Shown here in pieces: positions 13,003-22,217 of a stretch of DNA of 47,612 bases. The stretch's first letter is position 1, and each line of letters opens with the position of its first letter. Under the pieces are notes generated by a model. That model was given only the letters and a program-made list of their open reading frames with translations. It was not told the origin of the DNA and searched no databases. This DNA comes from Desulfotignum sp. (lineage in GTDB: Bacteria > Desulfobacterota > Desulfobacteria > Desulfobacterales > Desulfobacteraceae): contig JAABUB010000020.1 in assembly GCA_011389575.1 (NCBI GenBank), positions 1 through 47,612 of the forward strand. The letters are read 5' to 3'. The position numbers and the translations under genes are program-made.

Positions 13003-13490
13003 CCCAGATACCGTTTTTCAATGAACGCTGCCACGGCTGTCACATCCTCAAGGCTGAAAACCGGCACTTTCGGGGCAAAGGCTGAATCAGTGACAAAGGC
13101 AATCAAGTCCGGGCTGTCCAGGCACAAGGGGTGGGCATGGGGGCCGTCTGCACGGAAAACCTCGATCTTGGGCAGGGGCTGGCGCTTGAATCCTTCAGCC
13201 AGGATGAGGTCCATATCAGATAGATAAAACTGCATTTTTTTTATGTCTGGGCGCAGATCATCTTTGACCAGGGCAATTTTTTTATCTGTAACTACAAGGG
13301 TGGCGGATGCGCCGGCCTTTTTGTGGCGCCAGCTGTCTTTTCCTTTGTTGTCCAGTTCAAATCCGTCATGGGTGTGCTTGACCGATCCGATCCGATACCC
13401 TTTGCCGGTGAGTTCAGCAATCAGTTTTTCAAGAAATGTGGTTTTTCCGGAATTGGATTTTCCGGCTATGGAGATGATCGAAGGGGCCAT
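12993..13490 (-). CDS. mobB: Molybdopterin-guanine dinucleotide biosynthesis protein B
   Basis: This 165-residue GTP-binding adaptor helps attach a nucleotide to molybdopterin during maturation of Mo and W enzymes. The P-loop is GKSNSGKTTF at residues 10-19, followed by VKHTHDGFELDNKGKDSWRHKKAGA, the typical MobB sequence after the P-loop. LILAEGFKRQPLPKIEVFR is the other family signature. The length is standard and the gene appears intact. It overlaps the start of the secreted-protein gene downstream. Its presence fits an organism with pterin-dependent Mo/W enzymes such as formate dehydrogenases. BamB, encoded about 15 kb away, is reported to use a pterin without nucleotide, so a direct link to BamB is uncertain. 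Confidence 0.9.
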   Translation of the reverse strand: MAPSIISIAGKSNSGKTTFLEKLIAELTGKGYRIGSVKHTHDGFELDNKGKDSWRHKKAGASATLVVTDKKIALVKDDLRPDIKKMQFYLSDMDLILAEGFKRQPLPKIEVFRADGPHAHPLCLDSPDLIAFVTDSAFAPKVPVFSLEDVTAVAAFIEKRYLGCP

Positions 13491-13620
13491 TAATGCTATT
13501 CTTTGCTCTATGGGTTAATTTTGCATAAAATAGTGCCCATGCTTGGGAAAGTCAAGGCCAAGGGAATTGCATGCAGGTCCATCACAAGTAACCCTATCTG
13601 GTTCAGCTGCTTGATACCCG

Positions 13621-13692
13621 CCCCCTGCGGGTGCCGCGTGACCGGCCCGAGATTGGCATCTGACGGTCCTGTCACACGGCACCCGCAGGGGG
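13621..13692. repeat. Long hairpin repeat A1 (22-bp arms)
   Basis: CCCCCTGCGGGTGCC begins the left arm (13621-13642). The right arm (13671-13692) is its reverse complement with one mismatch over 22 bases. The 28-base loop contains CGGCCCGAGAT and TCTGACGGTCC, a core shared with the repeats at 13749, 18540 and 24526. Outer segments GGTTCAG and CTGAACC can extend the pairing imperfectly. Confidence 0.85.
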
Positions 13693-13748
13693 CTTGGTCA
13701 ATATATCTGAACCCTGATCTGTATGCGATTGCTCCGGGATACCGGCCT

Positions 13749-14009
13749 TGGATATTTGCTATAAGCATCCCGGGTTTTCGACCTTTTGCTGCAGCAATCT
13801 GTCCCCGGTCCCGCCCCTGGTGGTATCCTGTGCCTGGCCCGAGACCCTGCGGGGCCGGGTTTCCTGTGAATAATGAAATACAGCGATCCATTCTATGACT
13901 TCAAAGCATCCCGGCATATTTTACCAGGCCCCCTCCGGCTCTGACGGTCCGTTCACAGGACACCACCAGGGGCTCCCCATAGTGTGCACGCTACTATAGC
14001 AAATATCCA
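13749..14009. mobile_element. MITE-like element A2 with 15-bp terminal inverted repeats
   Basis: The element is bounded by TGGATATTTGCTATA (13749-13763) and its exact reverse complement (13995-14009), 261 bases overall. Nested inside are arms CCCCTGGTGG(T/A) near 13815 and ACCACCAGGGG near 13962. Around these lie the core halves GGCCCGAGA and TCTGACGGTCCG, and a unique centre of about 90 bases. There is no transposase frame. No clear target-site duplication is visible. The same structure occurs inverted at 18540-18781. Confidence 0.7.
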
Positions 14010-14115
14010 TTAACGGACTTTTGTCCTTGCAATGGAGAAAAAGGGATAGTATGTATCTTTTTTCATTTATTGGCATAAGAAATATGTTTTGGTGCAGAAT
14101 ATCAGGGTTGATTTG

Positions 14116-14631
14116 ATGGAAAATAAAAAAAATATTGCCCTTATCGGCATGCCGGCTGTGGGAAAAAGCACGGTGGGGGTGCTGCTGGCCAAAAAGATCG
14201 GGTTTGATTTCATGGATACCGATATTGTCATCCAGGCAAAACAGCAAAAAACCCTTGCCCAGATCATTGCCAGTCACGGCATGGACCGGTTTCTGGAAAT
14301 CGAAAAGCAGCATCTTATGGAAATTGACTGTAAAAGTCATGTGATTGCCACCGGCGGCAGTGTCATCTATAAGGATGAGGCCATGGAACATCTGGCAAAA
14401 ACCTGTGTAAAGGTGTACCTGTCCGTTGATCTGGATATTCTCAAAACAAGGTTGTCTGATGTCATTACCCGGGGGGTGGCCATTGCACCGGGAAAAAGCA
14501 TTGATGACCTTTTTGCGGAAAGAACACCCTTGTATGCAGCCTGGGCAGACCTGACCATCCACTGCAGCAGTATGGCTCCGGAGCAGGTGGCATCAGCGGT
14601 GGTTCAGGCTTTGCCTGATCTCAGCGAATGA
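14116..14631 (+). CDS. Shikimate-kinase-like P-loop kinase
   Basis: This 171-residue protein has the shikimate kinase fold. Its Walker A motif is GMPAVGKST at 11-19, the Asp motif MDTDIV has Asp34 and Asp36, and there is a lid-like stretch RGVAIAPGKSIDDLFAERTPLY. Two family positions look altered. The Arg that follows Phe in the usual FRxxE motif is Leu60 here (FLEIE), and the usual three-glycine loop is ATGGS (78-82). It may therefore phosphorylate something other than shikimate, or be a diverged AroK. I chose the ATG at 14116, preceded by AGGG at about nine bases, over TTG and GTG codons further upstream. Its 3' end overlaps the convergent nrdG gene by 11 bases. Confidence 0.75.
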   Translation: MENKKNIALIGMPAVGKSTVGVLLAKKIGFDFMDTDIVIQAKQQKTLAQIIASHGMDRFLEIEKQHLMEIDCKSHVIATGGSVIYKDEAMEHLAKTCVKVYLSVDLDILKTRLSDVITRGVAIAPGKSIDDLFAERTPLYAAWADLTIHCSSMAPEQVASAVVQALPDLSE

Positions 14632-15322
14632 TCACTGTTTTTACTGTTTTTTCGGCTATGGCTTTGAGTTCCTGGATTTCCAGGTCTGAAAAGAACCGGT
14701 CTGCCTGCCGGGAAAAATGGGGGTCCAGCATCTGTACATTCCGGGAACATTTCTGGAGCACATATTTTTGTGCACCCCTGATCTGCCGGCAGATCTTTTC
14801 CATGATCTCTTCTGTGATAAACGGTCTGACACAGGTGGTACGAAATTCATAAGCCGGGGCTTTTGCCATGATCACATCCATGCTTTCCTTTATGGCATCC
14901 ACCCTGAGAGAGGTTTTCAGGATGTCAGGATATAGATTGGGAGCGGTTTTGACATCCATGGCCACATAATCCACAAGAGACAGATCCAGCAGGTGTGTCA
15001 GCACTTGCGGCCGTGACCCGTTGGTATCCAGTTTGACGGCGAATCCCATATGCTTGATCTGAAAGATAAAATCCGTAAGATCCGGCTGCAGGCAGGGCTC
15101 ACCCCCGGTGATCACCACCCCGTCCACCAGCCCTTTTCTGGATGCAAGAAAGATAAAAACATCTTGTGCATTATGGCTTCCGATCCCGGTGACCGGACCG
15201 GCAGCCAGGTCAGGATTGTGGCAGTAGGGGCAGAAAAAATTGCATCCTGTGGTAAAGACAGCGCAGGCAACTGTCCCTGGAAAATCGATCAGGGAGTTTT
15301 TCTGGAAGCCGCCGATACGCAT
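14621..15322 (-). CDS. nrdG: Anaerobic ribonucleotide reductase activating enzyme (radical SAM)
   Basis: This 233-residue radical SAM enzyme would install the glycyl radical on NrdD. The cluster motif CNFFCPYC (CX3CX2C) is near residue 27-34, within FTTGCNFFCPYCHNPDL. Other radical SAM features follow: VVITGGEPCLQPDL, which binds the SAM amino group, and KLDTNGSRPQVL. The length is typical of the longer NrdG2/PflA-like activases found in strict anaerobes. It starts three bases after the nrdD stop, so both are one transcription unit under the NrdR boxes upstream of nrdD. Confidence 0.92.
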   Translation of the reverse strand: MRIGGFQKNSLIDFPGTVACAVFTTGCNFFCPYCHNPDLAAGPVTGIGSHNAQDVFIFLASRKGLVDGVVITGGEPCLQPDLTDFIFQIKHMGFAVKLDTNGSRPQVLTHLLDLSLVDYVAMDVKTAPNLYPDILKTSLRVDAIKESMDVIMAKAPAYEFRTTCVRPFITEEIMEKICRQIRGAQKYVLQKCSRNVQMLDPHFSRQADRFFSDLEIQELKAIAEKTVKTVIIR

Positions 15323-15325
15323 TTT

Positions 15326-17416
15326 TTATGCCACTTTAAAGGTTTTGCGCATGGCAAACTCGGTCTGCTTGCCGTTGTTCCACTGGCCCACAGGCCGCAG
15401 GTATCCCACCACCCTGGAATAGATTTCCGTGTCTGCGTGGCAGGTGTCGCACTGCACATGTTCTCCGGAAATATATCCGTGGGCCGGACAGATGGAAAAG
15501 GTGGGGGTCAGGGTGAAATAGGGCAGCTTGAATGTGTTGGATACCTTGCTCACCAATTGTTTGACCACCTCGATGTCGCTGACCTCTTCTCCCAGAAACA
15601 GGTGCTGGACCGTGCCGCCGGTATATTTGGTCTGGAGGGGATCCTGGAGTTCCAGGGCCTCGAAAAGGTCATCCGTGTAATTCACCGGCAGGTGGGTGGA
15701 GTTGGTATAAAACGGGTCACTGCCCTGCTGGTATGCTGCTTCATTGGCACAGATGATATCTGAAAATCTTTTTTTGTCCAGGTTGGCGAACCGGTAGGTG
15801 GTGCCTTCTGCCGGGGTGGCTTCCAGGTTGAAGATTTCATCGGTCTGGGCCTGAAGGGCTTCAATTTTTTCGCGTATATGATCCATGACCCGCACGGCAA
15901 AGGCCTGGCCCTCGGGTGTGGCAATGCCCTGGTCCATGAAGTTGACGCAGGCTTCATTCATGCCCAGAATGCCGATGGTGGAAAAATGGTTGCGCCAGAA
16001 CACCCCGGTGCTTTCCTTGATTTTTCTCAGATAGAATTTGGAATAGGGATACAGATCCCCATTGGTGAATTTTTCCAGAATCTTGCGCTTGATGCTCAAG
16101 GATTCGGCCGCAATCTGGATCAGGTTGTCCAGGCGCTGGAAAAAACCGGTTTCATCTTCGGCCAGATACCCGATCCTGGGCAGGTTCAGGGTGACCACGC
16201 CGATGGACCCGGTCAAAGGATTGGCACCAAACAAGCCTCCGCCCCGTTTGCGCAGCTCCCGGTTGTCCAGGCGCAGGCGGCAGCACATGGATCTGGCATC
16301 TTCCGGGGACATGTCGGAATTGACAAAATTGGAAAAATAGGGGATCCCGTATTTGCCGGTCATTTTCCAGACATTTTCCAGGTTGGGGTTGTTCCAGTCA
16401 AAGTCCCGGGTGATGTTGTAGGTGGGAATGGGAAAGGTAAACACCCGGCCCTTGGCATCCCCTTCCATCATGACCGCGGCAAAGGCGGCGTTGATCATGT
16501 CCATCTCTTCCTGAAAGGCGGCATAGGTGTCTTCTCTGTATTTTCCACCGATGATGACAGGGGAATCCTTGAGGGTGGCAGGCACGTTCAGATCCATGGT
16601 GATATTGGTGAACGGGGTCTGAAAGCCCACCCTTGTGGGAATGTTGATATTAAAAACAAATTCCTGAAGGGCCTGCTTTACCTCTTTGTAGCTGAGGTGG
16701 TCTTCTTTGACAAACGGGGCCAGCAGGGTATCAAAATTGGACATGGCCTGGGCCCCGGCTGCTTCTCCCTGGAGGGTATAAAAAAAGTTGACAATCTGGC
16801 CCAAAGCACTTCTGAAATGCTTGGGCGGAGAAGATTCCACCTTGCCGGCCACGCCTTTGAACCCTTCCAGAAGCAGATCCTGCAGGTCCCATCCCACGCA
16901 GTAGACAGACAGCAGGCTCAGGTCATGGATATGGATGTCCCCTGCATAATGGGCATCCCTGACCGCCGGGGGATAGATTTTGTTGAGCCAGTATTCTGCG
17001 GTGATGTCTGAGGATATATAATTGTTCAGGCCCTGGAGGGAGTAACTCATATTACTGTTTTCCTTTACCTTCCAGTCCATCTGGGAGATATAGGATTCCA
17101 TGAGATCCACATTTTCCCGGATGGCGATCTTCCGGATCTGGTTGTGCTGTTCCCGGTAGATGATATAGGCCTTGGCTGTTTTGTAGAACGGGGAATCCAG
17201 CAGTACCCGCTCCACAATATCCTGGATTTCCTCCACCTCCGGCACCGGTCCCAGCTGCAGGTCCCGGGCCAGGGTGAGCACCCTGAGGGTCAGTTTTCTG
17301 GCTTCCCTGCCGTTGAATTCACCGGTTGCCTGTCCTGCTTTTTCAATGGCACTGGTAATTTTGGAAGAGTCAAATGCAGATATCCGTCCGTCCCGTTTTT
17401 TTATTTGGTCAAACAT
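15326..17416 (-). CDS. nrdD: Anaerobic ribonucleoside-triphosphate reductase (class III)
   Basis: This enzyme reduces ribonucleoside triphosphates to deoxy forms without oxygen, using a glycyl radical. The roughly 696 residues start with an ATP-cone regulatory domain (KRDGRISAFDSSKITSAIEKAG). The C-terminus shows a zinc-binding region with CPAHGYISGEHVQCDTCH and the glycyl radical site RVVGYLRP, with the radical Gly about 26 residues from the end. The frame opens with GTG at 17425, but the ATG at 17416 has AAGGGG at the correct distance, so I start there. nrdG follows after three bases. Two NrdR-type operators lie upstream, consistent with dATP-responsive repression. Confidence 0.95.
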   Translation of the reverse strand: MFDQIKKRDGRISAFDSSKITSAIEKAGQATGEFNGREARKLTLRVLTLARDLQLGPVPEVEEIQDIVERVLLDSPFYKTAKAYIIYREQHNQIRKIAIRENVDLMESYISQMDWKVKENSNMSYSLQGLNNYISSDITAEYWLNKIYPPAVRDAHYAGDIHIHDLSLLSVYCVGWDLQDLLLEGFKGVAGKVESSPPKHFRSALGQIVNFFYTLQGEAAGAQAMSNFDTLLAPFVKEDHLSYKEVKQALQEFVFNINIPTRVGFQTPFTNITMDLNVPATLKDSPVIIGGKYREDTYAAFQEEMDMINAAFAAVMMEGDAKGRVFTFPIPTYNITRDFDWNNPNLENVWKMTGKYGIPYFSNFVNSDMSPEDARSMCCRLRLDNRELRKRGGGLFGANPLTGSIGVVTLNLPRIGYLAEDETGFFQRLDNLIQIAAESLSIKRKILEKFTNGDLYPYSKFYLRKIKESTGVFWRNHFSTIGILGMNEACVNFMDQGIATPEGQAFAVRVMDHIREKIEALQAQTDEIFNLEATPAEGTTYRFANLDKKRFSDIICANEAAYQQGSDPFYTNSTHLPVNYTDDLFEALELQDPLQTKYTGGTVQHLFLGEEVSDIEVVKQLVSKVSNTFKLPYFTLTPTFSICPAHGYISGEHVQCDTCHADTEIYSRVVGYLRPVGQWNNGKQTEFAMRKTFKVA

Positions 17417-17518
17417 TGGTTCCACCCCTTGAAATCAGATTGAAAAAAGCATATCGTGCAAGTTGTTGCCACCGCAGACCCCGGACGGGTTTGCTTAGTG
17501 TATATTTGTCAAATTAAC

Positions 17519-17559
17519 CAATATATTGTTGATTGTCAACATAAAAATACTATATATAG
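17519..17559 (-). promoter_or_regulatory. Tandem NrdR boxes upstream of nrdDG
   Basis: CAATATATTG (17519-17528) and CTATATATAG (17550-17559) both fit the NrdR consensus core CWATATATWG. Their centres are exactly 31 bases apart, the spacing known for NrdR box pairs. On the minus strand a TTGACA (17534-17539 complement) lies between them and could be the -35 element of the nrdD promoter. The boxes also lie upstream of the small membrane protein gene on the plus strand. Confidence 0.85.
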
Positions 17560-17582
17560 TGGTATTTCCAAATTTAACAAAA

Positions 17583-17846
17583 ATGAAACCATATTCCATG
17601 CATCTGGATCAGAACCCTTTTTTCAGAAAGGCCATCACCCCCTGGTATGATTCCAACCCTGCCTGCTGGATAGTGATGGGATTTTTGTTTCTGGTATTTG
17701 TCTTTGCCCTGACAGGCATCGCTGTGGCATCTGCAGACCCGGGCATGGAAGAACATGTCTGGTTTCCGGGCCTGCTGGCTTTTCTGGCTCTTTTTTTAAC
17801 GATAAAAATATTTTTTCGGATGCGGCGACGGTTCAGAAGTGACTGA
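17583..17846 (+). CDS. Small membrane protein of unknown function
   Basis: This is an 87-residue protein with two predicted membrane helices, about residues 28-49 (WIVMGFLFLVFVFALTGIAVA) and 60-77 (FPGLLAFLALFLTIKIFF), and a basic C-terminal tail (RMRRRFRSD). The N-terminal soluble part reads DQNPFFRKAITPWYDSNPAC. ATG codons at 17583 and 17598 are both usable. It is divergent from nrdD and ends one base before the convergent Nudix gene. The compositional pattern supports a real small protein, but I do not recognise a family. Confidence 0.55.
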   Translation: MKPYSMHLDQNPFFRKAITPWYDSNPACWIVMGFLFLVFVFALTGIAVASADPGMEEHVWFPGLLAFLALFLTIKIFFRMRRRFRSD

Positions 17847-18479
17847 TCAGGCGGGTTTTTCCGGCTGGATTAAAATGTCCAGCAGATGGTGCAGGATTTT
17901 GGCGGTGACCCCCCAGATTACCACATCTTCAAAAGGATAAGTCAGATCCATGATATGGGGCTGCTGTCCAAGATATCCTTTTTTCCGGTGTAATGCCAGC
18001 AGATGGGCCACAGGAATCTGAAAAACCCGGCTGATTTCCGCAGGATCGAACCAGATGGTTTCCTGCTGATTCCAGATTCCGGCAAATGCCTGGATATCTT
18101 TGTTGTTAATGGTCTGGAAATGGCCGAGGGAACCAATGACTTCCACATTTTCCGGAAGGATGCACAGCTCTTCTTGTAATTCCCGCAAAGCGGTTTCCAT
18201 AGGCCCGGCATCAATCTTGTCCACATGCCCGCCGGGAAAAGCCATCTGGTTGCGCCAGGGATACCCTGCCACATCGGCTTTCTGGATGAACAACAGGTCC
18301 GTGCTTTTTGCATGGCATAAAAACAGGGCAATGACAGCAGTGGATTCAAACCGCTCCGGATCAGGCGGTGGCGGGTGTACCGCCCGGTCTAAGGCAGACC
18401 GGATCTGGTATATGCATCCATTGGTATGGGCCAGCATTTTTTCCATGATCAGCAACAATACCAGGGAAAGCGTTTGCAT
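17847..18479 (-). CDS. Nudix hydrolase, CoA diphosphatase-like
   Basis: This 210-residue protein has a Nudix box in the form found in CoA pyrophosphatases (NudL-like): FPGGHVDKIDAGPMETALRE followed by LQEEL. The metal-binding RExxEE core is intact. The Gly usually two residues after the Glu pair is Cys (EELCI). Such enzymes hydrolyse CoA or acyl-CoA to phosphopantetheine and 3',5'-ADP, or act on other nucleoside diphosphate compounds. The N-terminal start is uncertain: ATG codons at 18479, 18446 and 18437 are available and none has a strong ribosome binding site. It converges on the small membrane protein gene. Confidence 0.82.
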   Translation of the reverse strand: MQTLSLVLLLIMEKMLAHTNGCIYQIRSALDRAVHPPPPDPERFESTAVIALFLCHAKSTDLLFIQKADVAGYPWRNQMAFPGGHVDKIDAGPMETALRELQEELCILPENVEVIGSLGHFQTINNKDIQAFAGIWNQQETIWFDPAEISRVFQIPVAHLLALHRKKGYLGQQPHIMDLTYPFEDVVIWGVTAKILHHLLDILIQPEKPA

Positions 18480-18539
18480 GTCAAACCGGTTCAGCCTGCT
18501 GATCCGGTCGTATCATGGCAGAACTTCCACCAGCCCGCC

Positions 18540-18781
18540 TGGCATTCTTGGCAGTAGCCGCTGGTGGTGTCCTGTGAACGGACCGTCAGATCCGGAGGGG
18601 GCCTGGTAAAATATGCCGAGATGGTTTTCAACCAGAAGGCAGCTTGTCGCGCTTCATTGTTCTTATGCAAACAGGCCCCCGCAGATCTCGGGCCGGGCAC
18701 AGGATACTACCAGCGGCGGGGCTTGAAACAGAGTGCTGCACAGAGCGATCGAAAACCTGGCATGCTTATGGCAAATATCCA
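18540..18781. mobile_element. Palindromic element B, inverted copy of the MITE-like element
   Basis: Read on the minus strand, this element matches the one at 13749-14009. It has the terminal repeat TATGGCAAATATCCA (18767-18781), the AAAACCTGGCATGC section, the CACAGGATACTACCAG arm, the GATCTCGGGCC core and the GGCCTGGTAAAATATGCCG centre. The opposite arm is CTGGTGGTGTCCTGTGAACG at 18561-18580. Its left terminal repeat (18540-18558) is degenerate. It fills most of the gap between the Nudix gene and htpG. Confidence 0.7.
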
Positions 18782-18798
18782 GTGGTGCAATTTGAAAC

Positions 18799-18826
18799 TT
18801 GACATTCTTGTTTTTGCCACAATTAT
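18799..18826 (+). promoter_or_regulatory. Candidate sigma-70 promoter of htpG
   Basis: TTGACA (18799-18804) is followed after 16 bases by AATTAT (18821-18826), 66 bases before the htpG ATG. It lies just outside the palindromic element. No CIRCE element and no clear sigma-32 -10 box (CCCCAT) is visible, although heat control cannot be excluded. Confidence 0.35.
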
Positions 18827-18891
18827 TAGAAAAAATTTTAGAAAAATTATTGTAACGTGATGACACACAACATTTTGAAACAGGAGTGACC

Positions 18892-20814
18892 ATGACAGAG
18901 AAAAAAACACGCAAATTTAAAACCGAAGTCCAGCAGCTGCTGCGCCTGATCATCAATTCTTTGTATTCCAACAAGGAGATCTTTGTGCGCGAACTCATAT
19001 CCAATGCATCAGATGCCATTGACAAGGCGCGGTTCAAGGAACACACAGAACCTGAATTGTTCAATGCTGACAGCGATTATAAGATACGTCTGGCAGTGGA
19101 TCCGGAAAAAAGGACCTTTACCGTTACCGACAACGGCATCGGCATGACCTTTGACGAAGTCAATGATAACATCGGTACCATTGCCAAGTCCGGAACAGCT
19201 GCATTCATGGAAGCATTGGAAAAATCCAAAAACGAAACCAGCCTGACCCCGGAACTTATCGGGCAGTTTGGCGTAGGGTTTTATTCGGCCTTTATCGTGG
19301 CAGACAAAATCTGTCTGGAAACCCGGGCTGCCGGCGCAGAACAAGGAGTCCGCTGGGAATCTGACGGCCAGGGAACCTATACGGTCCAGGAGATAGAAAA
19401 AAAAGACCGGGGCACCACCATCACCTTGTTTTTGAAAGAAGGAGAAGAAGGGGATCAGGATTTCACTGATGAACACACAATCCAGCAGATTGTGAAAAAA
19501 CATTCGGATTTTGTGACCTATCCGGTGGTCATGAACATGGAAAAAACCGAGCCTATCCCGGAAAATGAAATCATCAAAGACAAGGATGGCAAGCCCATAG
19601 GGGATACTTTCAGAAAAGTCAGAAAAGATGTGACCCTCAATTCCATGAAAGCCATATGGGCCAAACCCCGGGAAGAGGTTACACAAGAAGAACATGAAGA
19701 GTTTTATAAGCACATCAGCCATAACTGGGACAAACCCCTGGAAATCATCCATAAAAAATTTGAAGGGGTTACAGAATATGATGTGCTGATGTACATCCCC
19801 TCCAAGGCCCCCTTTGATCTGTTCCGACCCGAGCGCAAGCACGGGATGCAGCTGTATTGCAAACGGGTCTTTATCATGGATGACTGCAAGGAACTTTTGC
19901 CCGACTATCTGGGATTTGTTCAGGGGGTTGTGGATGCCCCGGACCTGAACCTGAACGTGAGCCGTGAAATTCTCCAGGAAGACCGGCTGGTGCGCAACAT
20001 TAAAAAGAACCTGGTCAAAAAGATCTTTTCCACTTTAGAAGAGATGGACAAGGAAAAATATGAGGAATTTTACAATGAGTTCGGCCAGGCACTGAAAGCC
20101 GGAATCCCCACGGATTTTACCAACAAGGAGCGCATTGCCGCCCTGCTCCGGTATAAAACCACCAAATCCGGGGACAAATATGTGACCCTGGATGAATATA
20201 TTGAAAACATGAAAGAGGACCAGAAGGAGATCTTTTATCTCACCGGTGAAAATCTCACATCCCTGATGAACTCCCCGCTGCTGGAATCCTTGAAAGCCAG
20301 GGATTATGAAGTGCTGCTCATGGTGGACCCCATTGATGAATGGGTCACCCAGTCTTTGACCGAATACAAGGAAAAGACACTCAAGAGCGCGGAAAAAGGT
20401 GACCTGGACGTGGAAAAGGTGGATGATGAAAAGAAAAACCAGTATTCTGCTTTGCTGTCTTTTCTCAAGGGGAAGCTGGATGACAGGGTCAAGGATGTTG
20501 TGGTATCCAACCGGCTCAAGGATTCCATATCCTGCCTGGCCGGAGATGACTGGGGTATGAGTGCCTATATGGAAAAAATTCTCAAGGCATCCGGTCAGAA
20601 AACGCCCGAGCAGAAACGGGTCATGGAGGTGAACGTCAACCACCCGGTTATGGAGAAAATCAAGGAAATATTTGAAACAGATACCACAAACCCTGTGCTT
20701 ACCGATTATTCTGATCTGTTGTTTGACATTGCCGTGATCAGCGAAGGGGGCAAGCTGGACAACCCCTCCCGGTTTTCCAAACTTATGGGAGATCTCATGG
20801 CCAAGGCCATATGA
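18892..20814 (+). CDS. htpG: Chaperone HtpG (Hsp90 family)
   Basis: This ATP-dependent chaperone has 640 residues, normal for bacterial HtpG. The N-terminal ATPase domain shows [14 protein letters not shown] (catalytic Glu and nucleotide Asn), [13 protein letters not shown], and the lid/Gly-rich loop [12 protein letters not shown]. The middle domain has [19 protein letters not shown] and [15 protein letters not shown] with the catalytic-loop Arg. The C-terminal dimerisation domain ends in [15 protein letters not shown]. The ATG at 18892 has CAGGAG six bases upstream; the frame also has a GTG two codons earlier. The stop overlaps the rimO start (ATGA), so the two are translationally coupled. 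Confidence 0.96.
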   Translation: MTEKKTRKFKTEVQQLLRLIINSLYSNKEIFVRELISNASDAIDKARFKEHTEPELFNADSDYKIRLAVDPEKRTFTVTDNGIGMTFDEVNDNIGTIAKSGTAAFMEALEKSKNETSLTPELIGQFGVGFYSAFIVADKICLETRAAGAEQGVRWESDGQGTYTVQEIEKKDRGTTITLFLKEGEEGDQDFTDEHTIQQIVKKHSDFVTYPVVMNMEKTEPIPENEIIKDKDGKPIGDTFRKVRKDVTLNSMKAIWAKPREEVTQEEHEEFYKHISHNWDKPLEIIHKKFEGVTEYDVLMYIPSKAPFDLFRPERKHGMQLYCKRVFIMDDCKELLPDYLGFVQGVVDAPDLNLNVSREILQEDRLVRNIKKNLVKKIFSTLEEMDKEKYEEFYNEFGQALKAGIPTDFTNKERIAALLRYKTTKSGDKYVTLDEYIENMKEDQKEIFYLTGENLTSLMNSPLLESLKARDYEVLLMVDPIDEWVTQSLTEYKEKTLKSAEKGDLDVEKVDDEKKNQYSALLSFLKGKLDDRVKDVVVSNRLKDSISCLAGDDWGMSAYMEKILKASGQKTPEQKRVMEVNVNHPVMEKIKEIFETDTTNPVLTDYSDLLFDIAVISEGGKLDNPSRFSKLMGDLMAKAI

Positions 20815-22217
20815 TTGTTTATTTTGAAACCCTGGGGTGTTCCCGGAATCAGGTGGACAGCGAAATCATGCTGGGAAAGCTTGCTGCTGCCGGACACACC
20901 CCGACCCGTGACCCGGCCTGTGCCGAAGTCATTGTGGTAAATACCTGCAGCTTTATATCTGCAGCTGCTGATGAGGCCGTGGACACCATACTGGACATGG
21001 CACAGTATAAGCAGCAGGGGACATGCCGCCGTCTGATCATCACCGGGTGCCTGGCCCAGCGGTACAAGGATGATCCGGATCTGACCGGAACCCTGCCGGA
21101 AGTGGATGCTTTTGTGGGCACTGGTGCCTGTGAACAGATTGTTGATGTGGTTGAAAAAAAGGCATCTGTTCCCCTGACCCTTTTTCCGGATCCCGACACA
21201 CGCGGGTTTCAGAATCTTTTTGTTGACCGGGTCCTGTCCGGAGACCCTTTTGCCTTTGTCAAGGTGTCGGAAGGGTGCAACCGGCACTGCACCTATTGTA
21301 TTATCCCCACGCTGCGGGGCAGACAACGGTCCAGGCCCATGGAAGACATCTGGGTCGAAGCCCTGACTCTGGTAAAAAAAGGGGTATCGGAAATTATTCT
21401 GACAGCGGAAAATACCACGGATTACGGCCAGGATCTTGGGAATGATACCGATTTTTGTCAGGTGCTGGAAAACCTTTCCTCGCAGGTGGCAGCGGTGAAC
21501 CCGGATGTGTGGATTCGGTTTTTATACACCCACCCTGTATCTGTCACCCAAAAGACCATCCATACGGTAAAAAACCATAACAATATCTGTTCCTATTATG
21601 ATGTACCCATTCAGCATGCAGACACAACCATGCTCCGACGCATGGGACGGCCATATACGCAAAAGGACCTGTACGATCTGTTTTCCATGATCAGAGATAT
21701 TGATCCGGATGCAGTCCTGCGCACCACGGTGATCATTGGATTTCCCGGAGAAACCGATGCCATGTTCACCACCCTGCTGGATTTTATCCAGGAGGTGAAA
21801 TTTGATCATCTGGGGGTATTCACCTATTCTGATGCATCCGATCTTGTTTCCCATGCATTGCAGAACCATGTGCCGCAGGATGTGGCGCAACTGCGCCATG
21901 ATACCCTGATGGCCGCCCAGGAAAAGATCTCTGAACAGATCAACCAGAAACATGTGGGCAGGATGTATCCGGTGCTGGTGGAAGAAAATCCCGAACCCGG
22001 CCTGTTCATCGGCAGGACCATGTTCCAGGCCCCTGAAGTGGACGGGGTTACCTTTATTTATTCAGAAGGGCTTGCCACAGGTGCCTTTGTTCAGGTAAAA
22101 ATAACAGATGCGTTTGCCTATGATATTGCCGGAGAGGTAGCAGATGGGCGGTTTGCGAACCGTCCTTCGCCGACTGCAGATGAGAACATGAAATTGCCGG
22201 GAAGCGGGCATGAATAA
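20811..22217 (+). CDS. rimO: Ribosomal protein S12 methylthiotransferase
   Basis: This radical SAM enzyme adds a methylthio group to an Asp of ribosomal protein S12. It has 468 residues. The N-terminal UPF0004 domain supplies three Cys for the auxiliary cluster ([30 protein letters not shown]). The radical SAM motif is [14 protein letters not shown] near residue 158-170, and a TRAM domain follows to about 450. The opening signature [11 protein letters not shown] is RimO-like rather than MiaB-like. The gene overlaps htpG by four bases and the polyprenyl synthase by eight, indicating one operon. Confidence 0.9.
   Translation: MIVYFETLGCSRNQVDSEIMLGKLAAAGHTPTRDPACAEVIVVNTCSFISAAADEAVDTILDMAQYKQQGTCRRLIITGCLAQRYKDDPDLTGTLPEVDAFVGTGACEQIVDVVEKKASVPLTLFPDPDTRGFQNLFVDRVLSGDPFAFVKVSEGCNRHCTYCIIPTLRGRQRSRPMEDIWVEALTLVKKGVSEIILTAENTTDYGQDLGNDTDFCQVLENLSSQVAAVNPDVWIRFLYTHPVSVTQKTIHTVKNHNNICSYYDVPIQHADTTMLRRMGRPYTQKDLYDLFSMIRDIDPDAVLRTTVIIGFPGETDAMFTTLLDFIQEVKFDHLGVFTYSDASDLVSHALQNHVPQDVAQLRHDTLMAAQEKISEQINQKHVGRMYPVLVEENPEPGLFIGRTMFQAPEVDGVTFIYSEGLATGAFVQVKITDAFAYDIAGEVADGRFANRPSPTADENMKLPGSGHE

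Larger units (their letters stand above)
13491..14115. other. Intergenic region filled with palindromic repeats
   Basis: This 625-base stretch between divergent mobB and the shikimate-kinase-like gene holds a long hairpin (13621-13692) and a MITE-like element (13749-14009), listed separately. A frame of about 130 codons runs through the repeats on each strand, but its sequence is produced by the repeats and it has no ribosome binding site. Confidence 0.6.

Noticed and set aside
13503..13898. Frames of about 130 codons on both strands in the repeat region
   Set aside because: Their sequence is produced by the inverted repeats and is nearly the same on both strands.
13491..14115. CRISPR array
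   Set aside because: The repeats are long palindromes in irregular positions, without regular short repeats and spacers.
15878..17011. 377-codon plus-strand frame antisense to nrdD
   Set aside because: It is a Gly/His-rich shadow of nrdD with no ribosome binding site.
18782..18891. CIRCE or sigma-32 control of htpG
   Set aside because: No TTAGCACTC inverted repeat and no CCCCAT-type -10 box is visible; only a sigma-70-like promoter was found.
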